The notes under the pieces are model-generated. The model was not told the DNA's origin, searched no databases, and saw only the letters and a program-made list of their open reading frames with translations. The position numbers and the translations under genes are program-made. 64,000 bases of DNA, taken from JAAFIP01 sp043766985. GTDB lineage: Bacteria; Pseudomonadota; Gammaproteobacteria; Burkholderiales; Burkholderiaceae_C. How positions within the stretch are numbered: the first letter of the stretch is position 1; each line of letters opens with the position of its first letter. Positions 50,339 to 59,406 of this stretch are shown here, piece by piece. The stretch covers positions 4,074 to 68,073 of the forward strand of contig JAYUHM010000092.1 of NCBI GenBank assembly GCA_043766985.1. Direction: 5' to 3'.

Positions 50339-52399
50339 TTAATTTAACGCGGCGTTACACATACGGAGGCAAGCGGCTTCGTCAATCACCGCTACGCCTA
50401 GCTCCCGCGCCTTGTCCAGCTTGCTGCCAGCTTCGGCACCGGCCAGCAGGTAGTCGGTTTTTTTGCTTACACTGCCTGCCACTTTGGCGCCCGCGGCTTC
50501 CAGCATGTCTTTGGCCTGGTCGCGGCTGAGGGTGGGCAAGGTGCCAGTAATAACGAAGGTTTTGCCCAGCAGGGGCTTGGGTGTTTGCTCGGCGGGCTCG
50601 CCCTCGGCCCAGGTGAGACCGCAGGCGCGCAGTTGCTCTACGACCTCGCGGTTGTGGGGCTGGTCAAAAAAGGTGCGCAGGCTTTGCGCCACGATGGGGC
50701 CTACGTCGGCTACTTGCAGCAGTTGCTCGTGGGTGGCGTCCATGATGGCGTCTAGCTTGCCAAAGTGGCGAGCCAGCTCTTTGGCGGTGGCCTCGCCTAC
50801 GTGGCGGATGCCCAGGCCAAAGACGAAGCGTGGCAAGGTGGTTTGCTTGGATTTTTCCAGCGCTTCGAGCAGATTTTTGGCAGACTTGTCGGCCATGCGG
50901 TCCAGGTTGGCCAGCGCGGTAAGGCCCAGCTTGTACAAATCGGGCAAGGTGCGGATAACGTTGGCGTCTACCAACTGCTCCACCAGTTTGTCGCCCAGGC
51001 CCTCTACCTCTACCGCGCGGCGGTGGGCAAAGTGCAGGATGGCCTCTTTGCGCTGCGCACCGCAAAATAGGCCTCCGGTGCAGCGGTAGTCGGCTTCGCC
51101 CTCTTCCCGCACGGCGGCTGACCCGCAGACGGGGCATTGGTGGGGCATGGTGAACAGCGCGCCGCGCTCGTGCGGGGTTTGGGAGGGCACCACGCTGACG
51201 ATCTCAGGAATCACGTCGCCCGCTCTGCGCACAATCACCGTGTCGCCTACCCGCACGTCTTTGCGGCGGGCCTCGTCTTCGTTATGCAAGGTGGCGTTGG
51301 TGACCGTGACGCCGCCGACAAAAACGGGCGCTAATTTTGCCACCGGCGTGAGCTTGCCGGTGCGGCCCACTTGCACGTCGATGGCCAGCACCTGGGTCAC
51401 CTGCTCTTGCGCCGGGTATTTGTGTGCCACGGCCCAGCGCGGCTCTCGGGTAACAAAGCCCAGCTGCTGTTGCGAGGCCAGGCTGTTGACCTTGTACACC
51501 ACGCCGTCAATGTCATAAGGCAGGCTGTCGCGTTCAGCAGCGATGCGTTGGTGGTACGCTACTAATTCGCTAGCAGATTGTGCCGTTTTTACTTGGGCTG
51601 CTACCGGAAAACCCCAAGATTTCAGGGTTTGCAGCAAGCCGTAATGGGTATCCCATGGCAAGGCACCATGTTGGGTAGCCACCTCGCCTACGCCGTAGGC
51701 AAAAAAGCTTAAGGGGCGCTGGGCGGCTATTTTGCTGTCCAGCTGGCGCACGGCACCGGCAGCGGCGTTGCGCGGGTTGACAAAGGTTTTTTCACCCTTG
51801 GCGCCCGCGGCTATTTTGGCGCGCTGGCGATCGTTCAGGGCTTCAAAATCGTCGCGGCGCATGTAAACCTCGCCGCGTACCTCCAGAATGCGCGGGGCGC
51901 CACTGGGCAGGCGCAGTGGTATCTGGCCAACGGTGCGGATGTTGTTGGTTACGTCCTCACCCATCTCGCCATCGCCCCGTGTGGCGGCTTGTACCAGTAC
52001 GCCGTTCTCAAAGCGCAGGTTGATTGCCAAGCCATCAAATTTGAGCTCGGCCACGTACTCCACCGCTGGGTCAGCATCGCTTAGCCCCAGCGCTTTGCGC
52101 ACGCGGGCGTCAAAGTTTTGCGCTCCGCTGGACTCGGTATCGGTTTCGGTATTGATGCTGAGCATCGGCACTGCATGTTTGACCGAGGTAAAGCCGTCCA
52201 GCACGGTGCCTATCACGCGCTGGGTGGGTGAATCGGGCGTGGCCAGCTCGGGGTGCTCGGCCTCCAACTTTTGCAGTTGTTGGAACAGCCGGTCGTATTC
52301 AGCATCGGGTATTTGCGGGTCGTCCAGCACGTAGTATTGGTGGGCGTGGTGGTGCAACTGCTGGTGCAAAGCGTCGCGTTGTTGGGCAGATGTGGGCAT
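50339..52399 (-). CDS. ligA: NAD-dependent DNA ligase LigA
   Basis: A 686-residue ligase that seals nicks during replication and repair. The catalytic Lys is at residue 120 (AELKFDGLAINL). The adenylation domain is followed by an OB fold, the four-Cys zinc finger CPVCGSAAVREEGEADYRCTGGLFC (by pairs), helix-hairpin-helix motifs and a C-terminal BRCT domain (FVITGTLPTLSRDQAKDMLEAAGAKV). ATG at 52399 is chosen; the longer frame to 52534 would translate a dispersed-repeat copy. A peptide near residue 320 (VKTAQSASELVAYHQ) is encoded by repeat-like DNA. It lies downstream of zipA. Confidence 0.96.
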   Translation of the reverse strand: MPTSAQQRDALHQQLHHHAHQYYVLDDPQIPDAEYDRLFQQLQKLEAEHPELATPDSPTQRVIGTVLDGFTSVKHAVPMLSINTETDTESSGAQNFDARVRKALGLSDADPAVEYVAELKFDGLAINLRFENGVLVQAATRGDGEMGEDVTNNIRTVGQIPLRLPSGAPRILEVRGEVYMRRDDFEALNDRQRAKIAAGAKGEKTFVNPRNAAAGAVRQLDSKIAAQRPLSFFAYGVGEVATQHGALPWDTHYGLLQTLKSWGFPVAAQVKTAQSASELVAYHQRIAAERDSLPYDIDGVVYKVNSLASQQQLGFVTREPRWAVAHKYPAQEQVTQVLAIDVQVGRTGKLTPVAKLAPVFVGGVTVTNATLHNEDEARRKDVRVGDTVIVRRAGDVIPEIVSVVPSQTPHERGALFTMPHQCPVCGSAAVREEGEADYRCTGGLFCGAQRKEAILHFAHRRAVEVEGLGDKLVEQLVDANVIRTLPDLYKLGLTALANLDRMADKSAKNLLEALEKSKQTTLPRFVFGLGIRHVGEATAKELARHFGKLDAIMDATHEQLLQVADVGPIVAQSLRTFFDQPHNREVVEQLRACGLTWAEGEPAEQTPKPLLGKTFVITGTLPTLSRDQAKDMLEAAGAKVAGSVSKKTDYLLAGAEAGSKLDKARELGVAVIDEAACLRMCNAALN
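51557..51603 (+). repeat. Repeat-like sequence inside ligA
   Basis: GCTACTAATTCGCTAGCAG, ATTGTGCCG and ACTTGGGCTGCTACC follow the layout of the dispersed repeat (hairpin, TTGTGC, TTGGGCT) within the coding frame. It is degenerate, so it may be an old, adapted copy or chance. Confidence 0.45.
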
Positions 52400-52404
52400 G
52401 GCAG

Positions 52405-52459
52405 TCGCTATATTTTTAATAGCTGCTTGTGCTATGTTCTGTTGGGCCAATGGCATATT
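52405..52459 (+). repeat. Dispersed intergenic repeat, copy 11
   Basis: GCTATATTTTTAATAGCTGC, then TTGTGCTATGTTC and TGTTGGGCCAATGGCA. It lies directly upstream of the ligA start codon and so forms its 5' leader. Confidence 0.88.
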
Positions 52460-52543
52460 AGCATCTGAAAACAGGTCTCTACTCACCATTTGCCTGCCGT
52501 TCTGGCTGACCGCGCGGCCCCGTAAGCTTTCCAAGCCGCCGCA

Positions 52544-53671
52544 TCAGCTGAACAAGCGCCGTGCTTGCAAAGAACCTGCTGATAAATCCCGGGCCTCCAG
52601 CGTGTCGTACAGTTGCTCCAGGTCGGCGCCAATCGCGTCCAGTGCCTCGGCGCGGATGATATTGCCTTGGTCGTCGGTGATCAGGCCGTCCATGCTGGCG
52701 GCCAAGGCCACGGCCAGGTCGCGCATGCGCAAAAATGGCTGCTCGGTGCGTGCTACTTGCGGCACGTCCAGCGACAAGGTAATGCTGCGCAGGGCCGATT
52801 GCTCCGGGTCGTCGGCCAGCGCGGCTTGGGTGTCGAAAGCCAAACCCAGCACGGGGGGCAGGCCTTGCTCAGCGGCGGGTAATACCAGGCGCCCGGGTAT
52901 CACGCCGGGTACCAGGCCTTGGCGGGCGGCGTGCTGCTGCACGTAGCCGGGGCTCCAGGCCGTGGCGCGGGCGCGGATGGTAAAGCCCAACTGGGCATCA
53001 TGGCTGCTGGCAAACTGGTCCAGCTCGCGGGCGCGGGCTACCTCGTCCATCATCTCGGGGAACTCGGGCGTACCCCCCACGGCGTCGGCAAAGGCTTGGG
53101 CCTTGACGACAAACTCAGAGTATTCAATATCGTTAAGTGCCCCTGTGCGGTTGGCCAGCTGCACCCCTGCGTGGAAGGCGCTGTAGCGCTGGCCGGGTGC
53201 TGGCAGCTCCCACTGGTTGGTCAAGCGGTTGTAGCCCTCTACGGCAAACGGTTTGCTGCCAGCGCGGCGCGTGGCGGGCAGCACGGCCAAGGCCAACTCG
53301 CCAGCCACTTCACCGTCCACCACAATCGGGGCGATCACGTCGATCAGCGCATCCAGCAGGGGCTTTTTTTCTTGCGGGGCGAGCGGCACGAGATTGGAAT
53401 CAAAGTCGTGGCGTTTGTCGTCGGGCAGCGCAAAGTCAAGCACGCTGTCTGCGCCGGTCGGGTCTACCGGGCCAGCGCCCCCCCCAAGGTCGCCCATGCC
53501 ACTCAAACCGCTCATGCGGGGCTCGTAACGTTCGGCGGCTGCAACATCGGGCACCGGCTCGGGCTCGGCGGTGCGAGGGGCGTTGCGCCGGGTGTTCCAG
53601 GCGCTGTGCGCCACCACACCGGCCAGCACCAGGCCGCCGATGACTGCGAGGCTGACAGTTAGTGTGCTCAT
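52544..53671 (-). CDS. zipA: Cell division protein ZipA
   Basis: A 375-residue divisome protein. A single N-terminal membrane helix (LTVSLAVIGGLVLAGVVAH) is followed by a Pro/Glu-rich linker and a C-terminal ZipA domain with FTIRARATAWSPGYVQQHAARQGL and the FtsZ-tail-binding core. ZipA tethers FtsZ to the membrane. The ATG overlaps the stop of smc by four bases (positions 53668-53671), and ligA follows 144 bp downstream; the smc-zipA-ligA order is common in Burkholderiales. Confidence 0.92.
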   Translation of the reverse strand: MSTLTVSLAVIGGLVLAGVVAHSAWNTRRNAPRTAEPEPVPDVAAAERYEPRMSGLSGMGDLGGGAGPVDPTGADSVLDFALPDDKRHDFDSNLVPLAPQEKKPLLDALIDVIAPIVVDGEVAGELALAVLPATRRAGSKPFAVEGYNRLTNQWELPAPGQRYSAFHAGVQLANRTGALNDIEYSEFVVKAQAFADAVGGTPEFPEMMDEVARARELDQFASSHDAQLGFTIRARATAWSPGYVQQHAARQGLVPGVIPGRLVLPAAEQGLPPVLGLAFDTQAALADDPEQSALRSITLSLDVPQVARTEQPFLRMRDLAVALAASMDGLITDDQGNIIRAEALDAIGADLEQLYDTLEARDLSAGSLQARRLFS

Positions 53672-56600
53672 GCGGCCTCCGCCATTCCCAAGGCCGATTC
53701 CATGTCCACGGCCACAATGCGCGAGACGCCCTGCTCTTGCATGGTGACGCCGATCAACTGCTCGGCCATTTCCATGGCGATCTTGTTGTGGCTGATGAAC
53801 AGGAACTGGGTGCCTTTTTTGCTCATGCTTTGTACCAATTTGGCGTAGCGCTCGGTATTGGCGTCGTCCAGCGGCGCGTCCACCTCGTCCAGCAAACAGA
53901 AAGGTGCGGGGTTCAAGTTAAAAATAGCAAACACCAAGGCGATGGCGGTCAGGGCTTTTTCACCGCCTGAGAGCAGGGCAATCGACTGGTTCTTTTTGCC
54001 CGGTGGTTGCGCAATCACCTGCACACCTGCGTCCAAAATTTCTTCACCCGTCATCACCAGCCTGGCCTGCCCGCCGCCAAACAGCTCGGGGAACATGCGG
54101 CCAAAGTGTTCGTTGACGATGTTGAACGTGCCCGACAGCATCTCGCGGGTTTCACCGTCGATTTTGATGATCGCGTCTTGCAGCGTGTTGATGGCCTCGG
54201 TGAGATCGGCCATTTGCGCGTCAAGGAAGGTTTTGCGTTCACGCGAGGTGGTTAGCTCGTCCAGCGCGGCCAGGTTGACTGCGCCCAGGGCTGCAATGTC
54301 GCGGTTGAACTGGTCAATGGCGCTCTGCAGGCCGCCGAGTTTGACATTGCCTTCGGTGATCGATTTACCTACCGCCTCCAAGTCAGCCTGTGCCTCGGTG
54401 AGCAACTGGTTGTACTGCTCAAAGCCCAGGCGTGCGGCTTGTTCCTTCAACTGAAAATCAGTGATGCGCTGGCGCAAAGGGTCGAGTTCGCGCTCCAGTT
54501 TGAGGCGGCGCTCGTCACTGGCGCGCAGCTTGTTGGTCAGGTCGTCGTATTCGCTGCGCTTGGCACCTAAGGCGGTCTCGCGCTCAAGCTTCAGGCCCAG
54601 GGCGCTTTGCAGGCCAGCTTGGGCGGCGGCATCAGTTAAGCGGCCCAGCTCTTCATGCGCGCGCTGCTCATCTTGGGCTAAGGTGGTGGCCTGCTGCGCT
54701 GCGGTTTCAATAGCGCGGTTAAGTTCTGCTTTCCGGGCTTCCAGTGTGCGCAGGGCAAACTTGGCCTCCTGGCTCTGGCGCTCCAGCGTGCGTTGCTGCT
54801 CGCGGCTTTCTGCCAGCTTGCGCTCAGTTTCTATCACGCGCTCGTCCAGCTGGGCGTGGCGCTCTTGCGTGTCGGCCAACTGCATGTCCAGCTCTTCAAA
54901 CTTGGCCTCGGCGGTGACTTTGCGTTCTTGCAGGTCGCCCAGTTGCGCGTCTACCTCGGTTAAATCGCCAGCAATCTGCTGGCTGCGCGCGCGGGTTTGC
55001 TCGGCCAGTTGCGTCAGGCGCAGGGTCTCCACCATCAGCTCGTGCGCGCGGCCCACCGCCTCGGCGGCTTCGCGGCGGGCGGTGGCCAGGCTTTGCGATG
55101 CTTGGCTGTAGGCGGCCTCGGCGCGCACCAGGGCGTTGCGACTTTCTTCGTTGATCAAAGACTGCGCTTTGAGCTGCTTTTCCAGATTTTCAATCTCTTG
55201 CGCGCGGGCCAGCAAACCGGCCTGCTCCGAGTCTTGCGCAAAAAAGCTCACACTGTGCGCGCTGACGCAGTGACCCGCTTTGACGTAAATCACCTCACCG
55301 GCTTGCAGCTTGTCGCGCGCCGCCAGGGCGTCTTCCAGGTTGTTGGCGGTGTAGCAGCCTGTGAGCCAGTTGGACAGCAAAGCTTTTTGACCCGCATCGT
55401 TCAGGCGCAGTAGCTCGGCCAGCTTGGGCAATGGGCCTGCTTTCTCAGGCAGGCCCGCTTGCGGCGCGGTGTAGAAGGCTAATTTTGCGGGTGGTGCGTC
55501 GCTGCCAAAGGCGCGCACCATGTCTAGCTTGGACACCTCCAGGCTGCTCAGGCGCTCGCGCAGGGCAGCTTCCAACGCGTTTTCCCAACCTTGTTCGATG
55601 TGGATCTTGCTCCACAGGCCTTGCAGGCCGTCCAGGCCGTGCTTGGCCAGCCAGGGCTTGAGCTTGCCGTCGGTTTTGACTTTTTCTTGCAGGGCCTTGA
55701 GGGCTTCCATGCGGGCTGACAAATCGGCCTGCTTGCTGGATTCTGCGTTGACCGCTTGTTGTTTATGGCGGCGGTCTTCGTCCAGCAAAGGTACGCTGTC
55801 TTGCAGCTCATGCAGGCGGGCCTCGGCAATGTCTTTCACCTCAGTGGCTTCGCCAGACTGGGCTTGCAAGTTCAGCAAGCGCTGCTCGTCGGGCGAGGCC
55901 AATGCATTTTTGTCGGCCGCCAGGCGTTCTCGGCGCAAAGTCAACGCGCGGGTTTGCTCGTCGATATTGCGCTGGTCTGCGGCCAGCACCTGGATCTGCT
56001 GCTGCACGCTGCTCACGCTGCTGCGCTGCTCATTGGCCTTGGTTTGCGCGCTGCGTAGCGCGTCTTCCAGCTCGGGCAGGCGCTCGCCCTGCTCTTCGGC
56101 CTGGGCATGCAAAAGCTGCGATTTTTCTTCGCTGTCCATAGCCTGCGCGGCCAGGGTTTCTATCTCGGCCGTGGCATCGTCTTTGCGGGTGGCCCACTGG
56201 GTCACTTGTTCTTTCAGCTGATTCAAGCGCTGCTCTACGCGCTGGCGGCCTTCGACGACAAAGCGAATCTCGGCTTCCAGGCGGCCCACTTCGGCGCTGG
56301 CCTCGTACAGCAGGCCTTGCGACTGGTTGACATGGTCGCCTGCCGCGTAGTGCGCCTGGCGAATGGTCTCCAGCTCGCTTTCAATATGGCGCACATCGGC
56401 CACGCGGCTTTCCAGATCGTTGACGGCTTTCTCGGCCTCGGTTTTGATGCGGGTTTGCTCGGTTTCAGACTCGCTGCGTTTGAGAAACCACAACTGCTGC
56501 TGCTTGAGCGTCACATCCGCATGCAGCGCATTGTATTTTTGCGCCACCTCGGCCTGCTTTTCCAGCTTTTCCAGGTTGGCGTTGAGCTCGCGCAAGATGT

Positions 56601-57186
56601 CGTCTACGCGCGTCAGGTTCTCGCGGGTATCGCTCAGCCTATTTTCCGTCTCGCGGCGGCGCTCTTTGTATTTGGACACGCCTGCAGCTTCTTCCAAAAA
56701 CAAACGCAGCTCTTCGGGCTTGCTTTCAATAATCCGGCTGATGGTGCCCTGGCCAATGATGGCGTAGGCACGGGGGCCGAGGCCCGTGCCTAGGAAAACG
56801 TCTTGCACATCACGCCGGCGCACGGGCTGGTTGTTGATGTAGTAGCTGCTGGTGCCGTCGCGGGTGAGCACGCGCTTGACGGCGATCTCCAAAAACTGCG
56901 ACCACTGGCCACCTGCGCGGTGGTCGGCATTGTCAAACACCAGCTCTACGCTGGAGCGCGAGGCGGCCTTGCGGGTGGTGGTGCCGTTGAAAATCACGTC
57001 CTGCATGGACTCGCCACGCAGCTCGCTGGCGCGGCTCTCGCCCAAAACCCAGCGCACCGCGTCCATGATGTTGGACTTGCCGCAGCCGTTAGGGCCCACC
57101 ACGCCCACCAGTTGGCCGGGCAACATAAAGTTGGTCGGCTCAGCGAATGACTTGAACCCTGCTAATTTGATTGAATTAAGGCGCAC
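53668..57186 (-). CDS. smc: Chromosome segregation protein SMC
   Basis: A 1172-residue SMC protein. Walker A GPNGCGKSN is near residue 33, and the N-terminal half is coiled coil. A hinge domain starts around residue 510 (GLDGLQGLWSKIHIEQGWENALEAAL), followed by a second coiled coil. The C-terminal signature LLSGGEKALTAIAL and Walker B FCLLDEVDAPLDD complete the ATPase head. It organises and segregates the chromosome with ScpA/ScpB, which are not in the window. The first start at MRLNSIKLAGFKSF is standard. It leads the smc-zipA-ligA cluster. Confidence 0.97.
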   Translation of the reverse strand: MRLNSIKLAGFKSFAEPTNFMLPGQLVGVVGPNGCGKSNIMDAVRWVLGESRASELRGESMQDVIFNGTTTRKAASRSSVELVFDNADHRAGGQWSQFLEIAVKRVLTRDGTSSYYINNQPVRRRDVQDVFLGTGLGPRAYAIIGQGTISRIIESKPEELRLFLEEAAGVSKYKERRRETENRLSDTRENLTRVDDILRELNANLEKLEKQAEVAQKYNALHADVTLKQQQLWFLKRSESETEQTRIKTEAEKAVNDLESRVADVRHIESELETIRQAHYAAGDHVNQSQGLLYEASAEVGRLEAEIRFVVEGRQRVEQRLNQLKEQVTQWATRKDDATAEIETLAAQAMDSEEKSQLLHAQAEEQGERLPELEDALRSAQTKANEQRSSVSSVQQQIQVLAADQRNIDEQTRALTLRRERLAADKNALASPDEQRLLNLQAQSGEATEVKDIAEARLHELQDSVPLLDEDRRHKQQAVNAESSKQADLSARMEALKALQEKVKTDGKLKPWLAKHGLDGLQGLWSKIHIEQGWENALEAALRERLSSLEVSKLDMVRAFGSDAPPAKLAFYTAPQAGLPEKAGPLPKLAELLRLNDAGQKALLSNWLTGCYTANNLEDALAARDKLQAGEVIYVKAGHCVSAHSVSFFAQDSEQAGLLARAQEIENLEKQLKAQSLINEESRNALVRAEAAYSQASQSLATARREAAEAVGRAHELMVETLRLTQLAEQTRARSQQIAGDLTEVDAQLGDLQERKVTAEAKFEELDMQLADTQERHAQLDERVIETERKLAESREQQRTLERQSQEAKFALRTLEARKAELNRAIETAAQQATTLAQDEQRAHEELGRLTDAAAQAGLQSALGLKLERETALGAKRSEYDDLTNKLRASDERRLKLERELDPLRQRITDFQLKEQAARLGFEQYNQLLTEAQADLEAVGKSITEGNVKLGGLQSAIDQFNRDIAALGAVNLAALDELTTSRERKTFLDAQMADLTEAINTLQDAIIKIDGETREMLSGTFNIVNEHFGRMFPELFGGGQARLVMTGEEILDAGVQVIAQPPGKKNQSIALLSGGEKALTAIALVFAIFNLNPAPFCLLDEVDAPLDDANTERYAKLVQSMSKKGTQFLFISHNKIAMEMAEQLIGVTMQEQGVSRIVAVDMESALGMAEAA

Positions 57187-57273
57187 TAAAAACCTGCAAA
57201 TTTCAGTAACAAAGACGCTGGTAATTCAGCGGGAATCCCTTATGTTACCCGAGGCGCCGGGGCCAGCCGCCAG

Positions 57274-57510
57274 CTACTTTTCCTGCGCCTCTGGCCGCGC
57301 CTGCTGCATGGCGTTTTCTAGCTGCTGCTTCACCTGGTTTTGAATTTGCTGGCTTTGCGCTTTGACTGAGGCGTTCGGGTCGACCGTCATGGGCACCTCG
57401 GTGGTTTGCGGTACCGTGATATTGCTAACCGCGCCCAACTGCTTTTTGGACAAAATGCCCACTACTGCCAGCACCACCACCAGTCCCATTAAGCCAAACA
57501 TGATACGCAT
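57274..57510 (-). CDS. Small hypothetical membrane-anchored protein
   Basis: A 78-residue protein with one N-terminal membrane helix (MFGLMGLVVVLAVVGIL). A soluble Gln-rich, possibly coiled-coil tail follows (VKAQSQQIQNQVKQQLENAMQQA). ATG at 57510. It is conserved-looking and may be an envelope or divisome accessory protein, but the function is unknown. It lies 87 bp upstream of smc on the same strand. Confidence 0.7.
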   Translation of the reverse strand: MRIMFGLMGLVVVLAVVGILSKKQLGAVSNITVPQTTEVPMTVDPNASVKAQSQQIQNQVKQQLENAMQQARPEAQEK

Positions 57511-57533
57511 ATGCCATTCTCCAAAGCTTAGTT

Positions 57534-57592
57534 TTACTACAAAATAAATAGCATTTTGTGCCCTACTCTAATGGGCTTAAGCCATATTTAGC
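57534..57592 (+). repeat. Dispersed intergenic repeat, copy 12
   Basis: A forward copy: CTACAAAATAAATAGCATTT, then TGTGCCC and CTAATGGGCTTAAGCCAT. It fills the gap between two minus-strand genes and is moderately diverged. Confidence 0.8.
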
Positions 57593-57601
57593 TACCAACT
57601 A

Positions 57602-58228
57602 TCAGCTTTGCATGCCCAGCCGGTCCATCCACCTACCCAAAGCACGCTCGTTCTCGTTGCCCTGGGCATAGACCGCGCGCATGGCGGCATGCGCCTCGGG
57701 GCGGTGCTGGTTGAGCTTGAGCTTGCATTCCAGTTCGTCTACCTTCAGCTCAAAAGCCACAATACCAGACAGCATTTTGAGCTGGTATTCCTCGCCCAAA
57801 CCTCGCCATTGCTGGGCGTAGGGCGGTTCGTGGTCACCAATGAGCTTTTTTAGCAACGCATCTTTGGCGGCGGGTTCGTCGATGATCCGCGCCGTTACCA
57901 CACAATGCACGGCCAGGTAGTTCCAAGTGGGTACACGGGCCAGGTCAGGGTAGACCTTGGGCGACATGTAGGCGTGCGGCCCCATAAAGGTGGCCACGGC
58001 CTGGGGCCGGGCTTGTAGGTAGCGCCAGTGGGGGTTAGGCTTGGCACAATGGCCCAAAAGCGTCCAATTTTCTGCGTCAGCGCCATCCTCCACCAAATGC
58101 AGGGGCAGGTGCGTGACAAACGGCAGGCCGTCGTCGTCGTTGGAGATCAAGGACGCAAAGGCGTATTCGCGCACCAGTGCGGCGGCATGCTGGCGGTCTT
58201 TGGCGTTGAACTGCGGTGGTAAATACAT
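57602..58228 (-). CDS. FMN-binding negative transcriptional regulator (PaiB family)
   Basis: A 208-residue PaiB-type protein with a flavin-binding split-barrel fold. Conserved segments: MYLPPQFNAKDRQHAAALVREYAFASLIS, LPFVTHLPLHL, GPHAYMSPKVYP, VPTWNYLAVHC. PaiB was named as a repressor of sporulation and protease genes in Bacillus; here DNA binding is unproven. The ATG follows AAGGTGACACT. It starts four bases after the GAF-protein stop codon, which points to co-transcription. Confidence 0.92.
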   Translation of the reverse strand: MYLPPQFNAKDRQHAAALVREYAFASLISNDDDGLPFVTHLPLHLVEDGADAENWTLLGHCAKPNPHWRYLQARPQAVATFMGPHAYMSPKVYPDLARVPTWNYLAVHCVVTARIIDEPAAKDALLKKLIGDHEPPYAQQWRGLGEEYQLKMLSGIVAFELKVDELECKLKLNQHRPEAHAAMRAVYAQGNENERALGRWMDRLGMQS

Positions 58229-58232
58229 AGTG

Positions 58233-59264
58233 TCACCTTAAAACAGACGTTACACCCGAGCCCTCGGCCAAGCGGCCCATGACGGTTTCCAGCAAACGCG
58301 CTGGGTCAACGCTTGCCTGTTCTGGCTTTAACCGCATGCCCGCACTGGTGATTTCCAGCTTTTGGGTAAATGTGATGCCTGCCATGGGTTGTGAGCCTGG
58401 CTCTTGCAAAAAGGTTGAAATTTGCTCACGCAGCAGGCTTTTGTCGCGCGCGGCAAACATGGCGCAGGCGCGGCCACCAGGCATACGGCACAGTACGGCG
58501 TTAGCAGGCAGACGCTGGCGAATAAACTGCGCAATCAGCATGGCCTGCACCTCGTGTGCACCCTCGCCTTCACTCAGCTTGAAATCGCTCACGTTATGAA
58601 TTTGAATACCGCACAGCGCGGCGTGTACCGTGCCAGCCGCCACGTCGCGTAGCGTGCGCTTGATAAGCTCTTCAAAGCCGCGCTCGCTCCAGGTGCCGGT
58701 GGCAGGGTCGAGCAGCAGTTTGCGCTGCGCACGGCTGGATTCGGTCATCAGCGCCTTCTGGTTGTCTGCCATGGCGTTGACCCGCAGCTCAGACTCCACC
58801 ATGTGCGCCAAATCAGCCAAAGACTCCAGGTCTTCCGGGGCATAGGTGCGCGGCATGGTGTCCATCACGCACAGCGTGCCCACCCGCAGGCCGGGTGCCA
58901 GCTCGATGGGCCAGCCGCAGTACGAACGAATAAACGGGGGGCCTATCACCAATGGGTTCTTGGCAAAGCGCGGGTCCAGATAAGTGTCTTTCACCTGGAA
59001 CACCGCATCCATCGTGATGGCGTGCCCGCAAAACGAGATGCTGCGCGCTGTCTCAGCCACGCTGATGCCCTGCGCCGAGCGAAACCACTGCACATCGTCT
59101 TCCACCATCGAGATCAAGGCCATCGGCACATGCAGCATGCGCTGCGCCATGCGGGTAATGCGGTCAAACCGCTCCTCGTGCGGCACATAAGTGCACATGG
59201 CCGAACGAAGTGCCGTCAGGCGCTCGGCTTCGTTGTCGGGGATGGGGGCGATTTGGTAGTCCAT
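58233..59264 (-). CDS. GAF sensor protein with degenerate GGDEF-like domain
   Basis: A 343-residue cytoplasmic protein. The N-terminal GAF domain (about residues 20-165) has MALISMVEDDVQWFRSAQGI and SISFCGHAITMDAVFQVKD, a type often found in front of cyclic-di-GMP enzymes. The C-terminal part starts like a GGDEF domain (DPATGTWSERGFEELIKR), but the catalytic GGDEF position reads PGGRAC, so diguanylate cyclase activity is unlikely. It may act as a receptor or regulator. ATG at 59264 is chosen over an upstream TTG at 59270. Confidence 0.85.
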   Translation of the reverse strand: MDYQIAPIPDNEAERLTALRSAMCTYVPHEERFDRITRMAQRMLHVPMALISMVEDDVQWFRSAQGISVAETARSISFCGHAITMDAVFQVKDTYLDPRFAKNPLVIGPPFIRSYCGWPIELAPGLRVGTLCVMDTMPRTYAPEDLESLADLAHMVESELRVNAMADNQKALMTESSRAQRKLLLDPATGTWSERGFEELIKRTLRDVAAGTVHAALCGIQIHNVSDFKLSEGEGAHEVQAMLIAQFIRQRLPANAVLCRMPGGRACAMFAARDKSLLREQISTFLQEPGSQPMAGITFTQKLEITSAGMRLKPEQASVDPARLLETVMGRLAEGSGVTSVLR

Positions 59265-59330
59265 GATCAATCAAATGTACGCGACATGGGGCTCGCCTTG
59301 GCCAGCTAGTTCTTGAAAATGCGACTTATG

Positions 59331-59351
59331 CCCACTCGATGGTCAACGAGC
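59331..59351 (+). repeat. guaA-end-like repeat B (putative attachment-site remnant)
   Basis: CCACTCGATGGTCAACGAG is identical, apart from one base, to the copy at 61188-61208. Read on the minus strand it encodes SLTIEWA and a stop, closely resembling the end of GuaA (ATIEWE, stop). It is taken as a left-over attachment site of an element that integrated at guaA. Confidence 0.6.
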
Positions 59352-59406
59352 AGAATTTTGGGCCATGTGTGAAGCCCGATATGAAAATCAGGCGAGCGGC
59401 CGCTCG

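Noticed and set aside
53668..57186. Several long plus-strand frames within smc, for example 54461-55111 and 55520-56221
   Set aside because: They are Ser/Arg-rich antisense shadows of the coiled-coil coding region.
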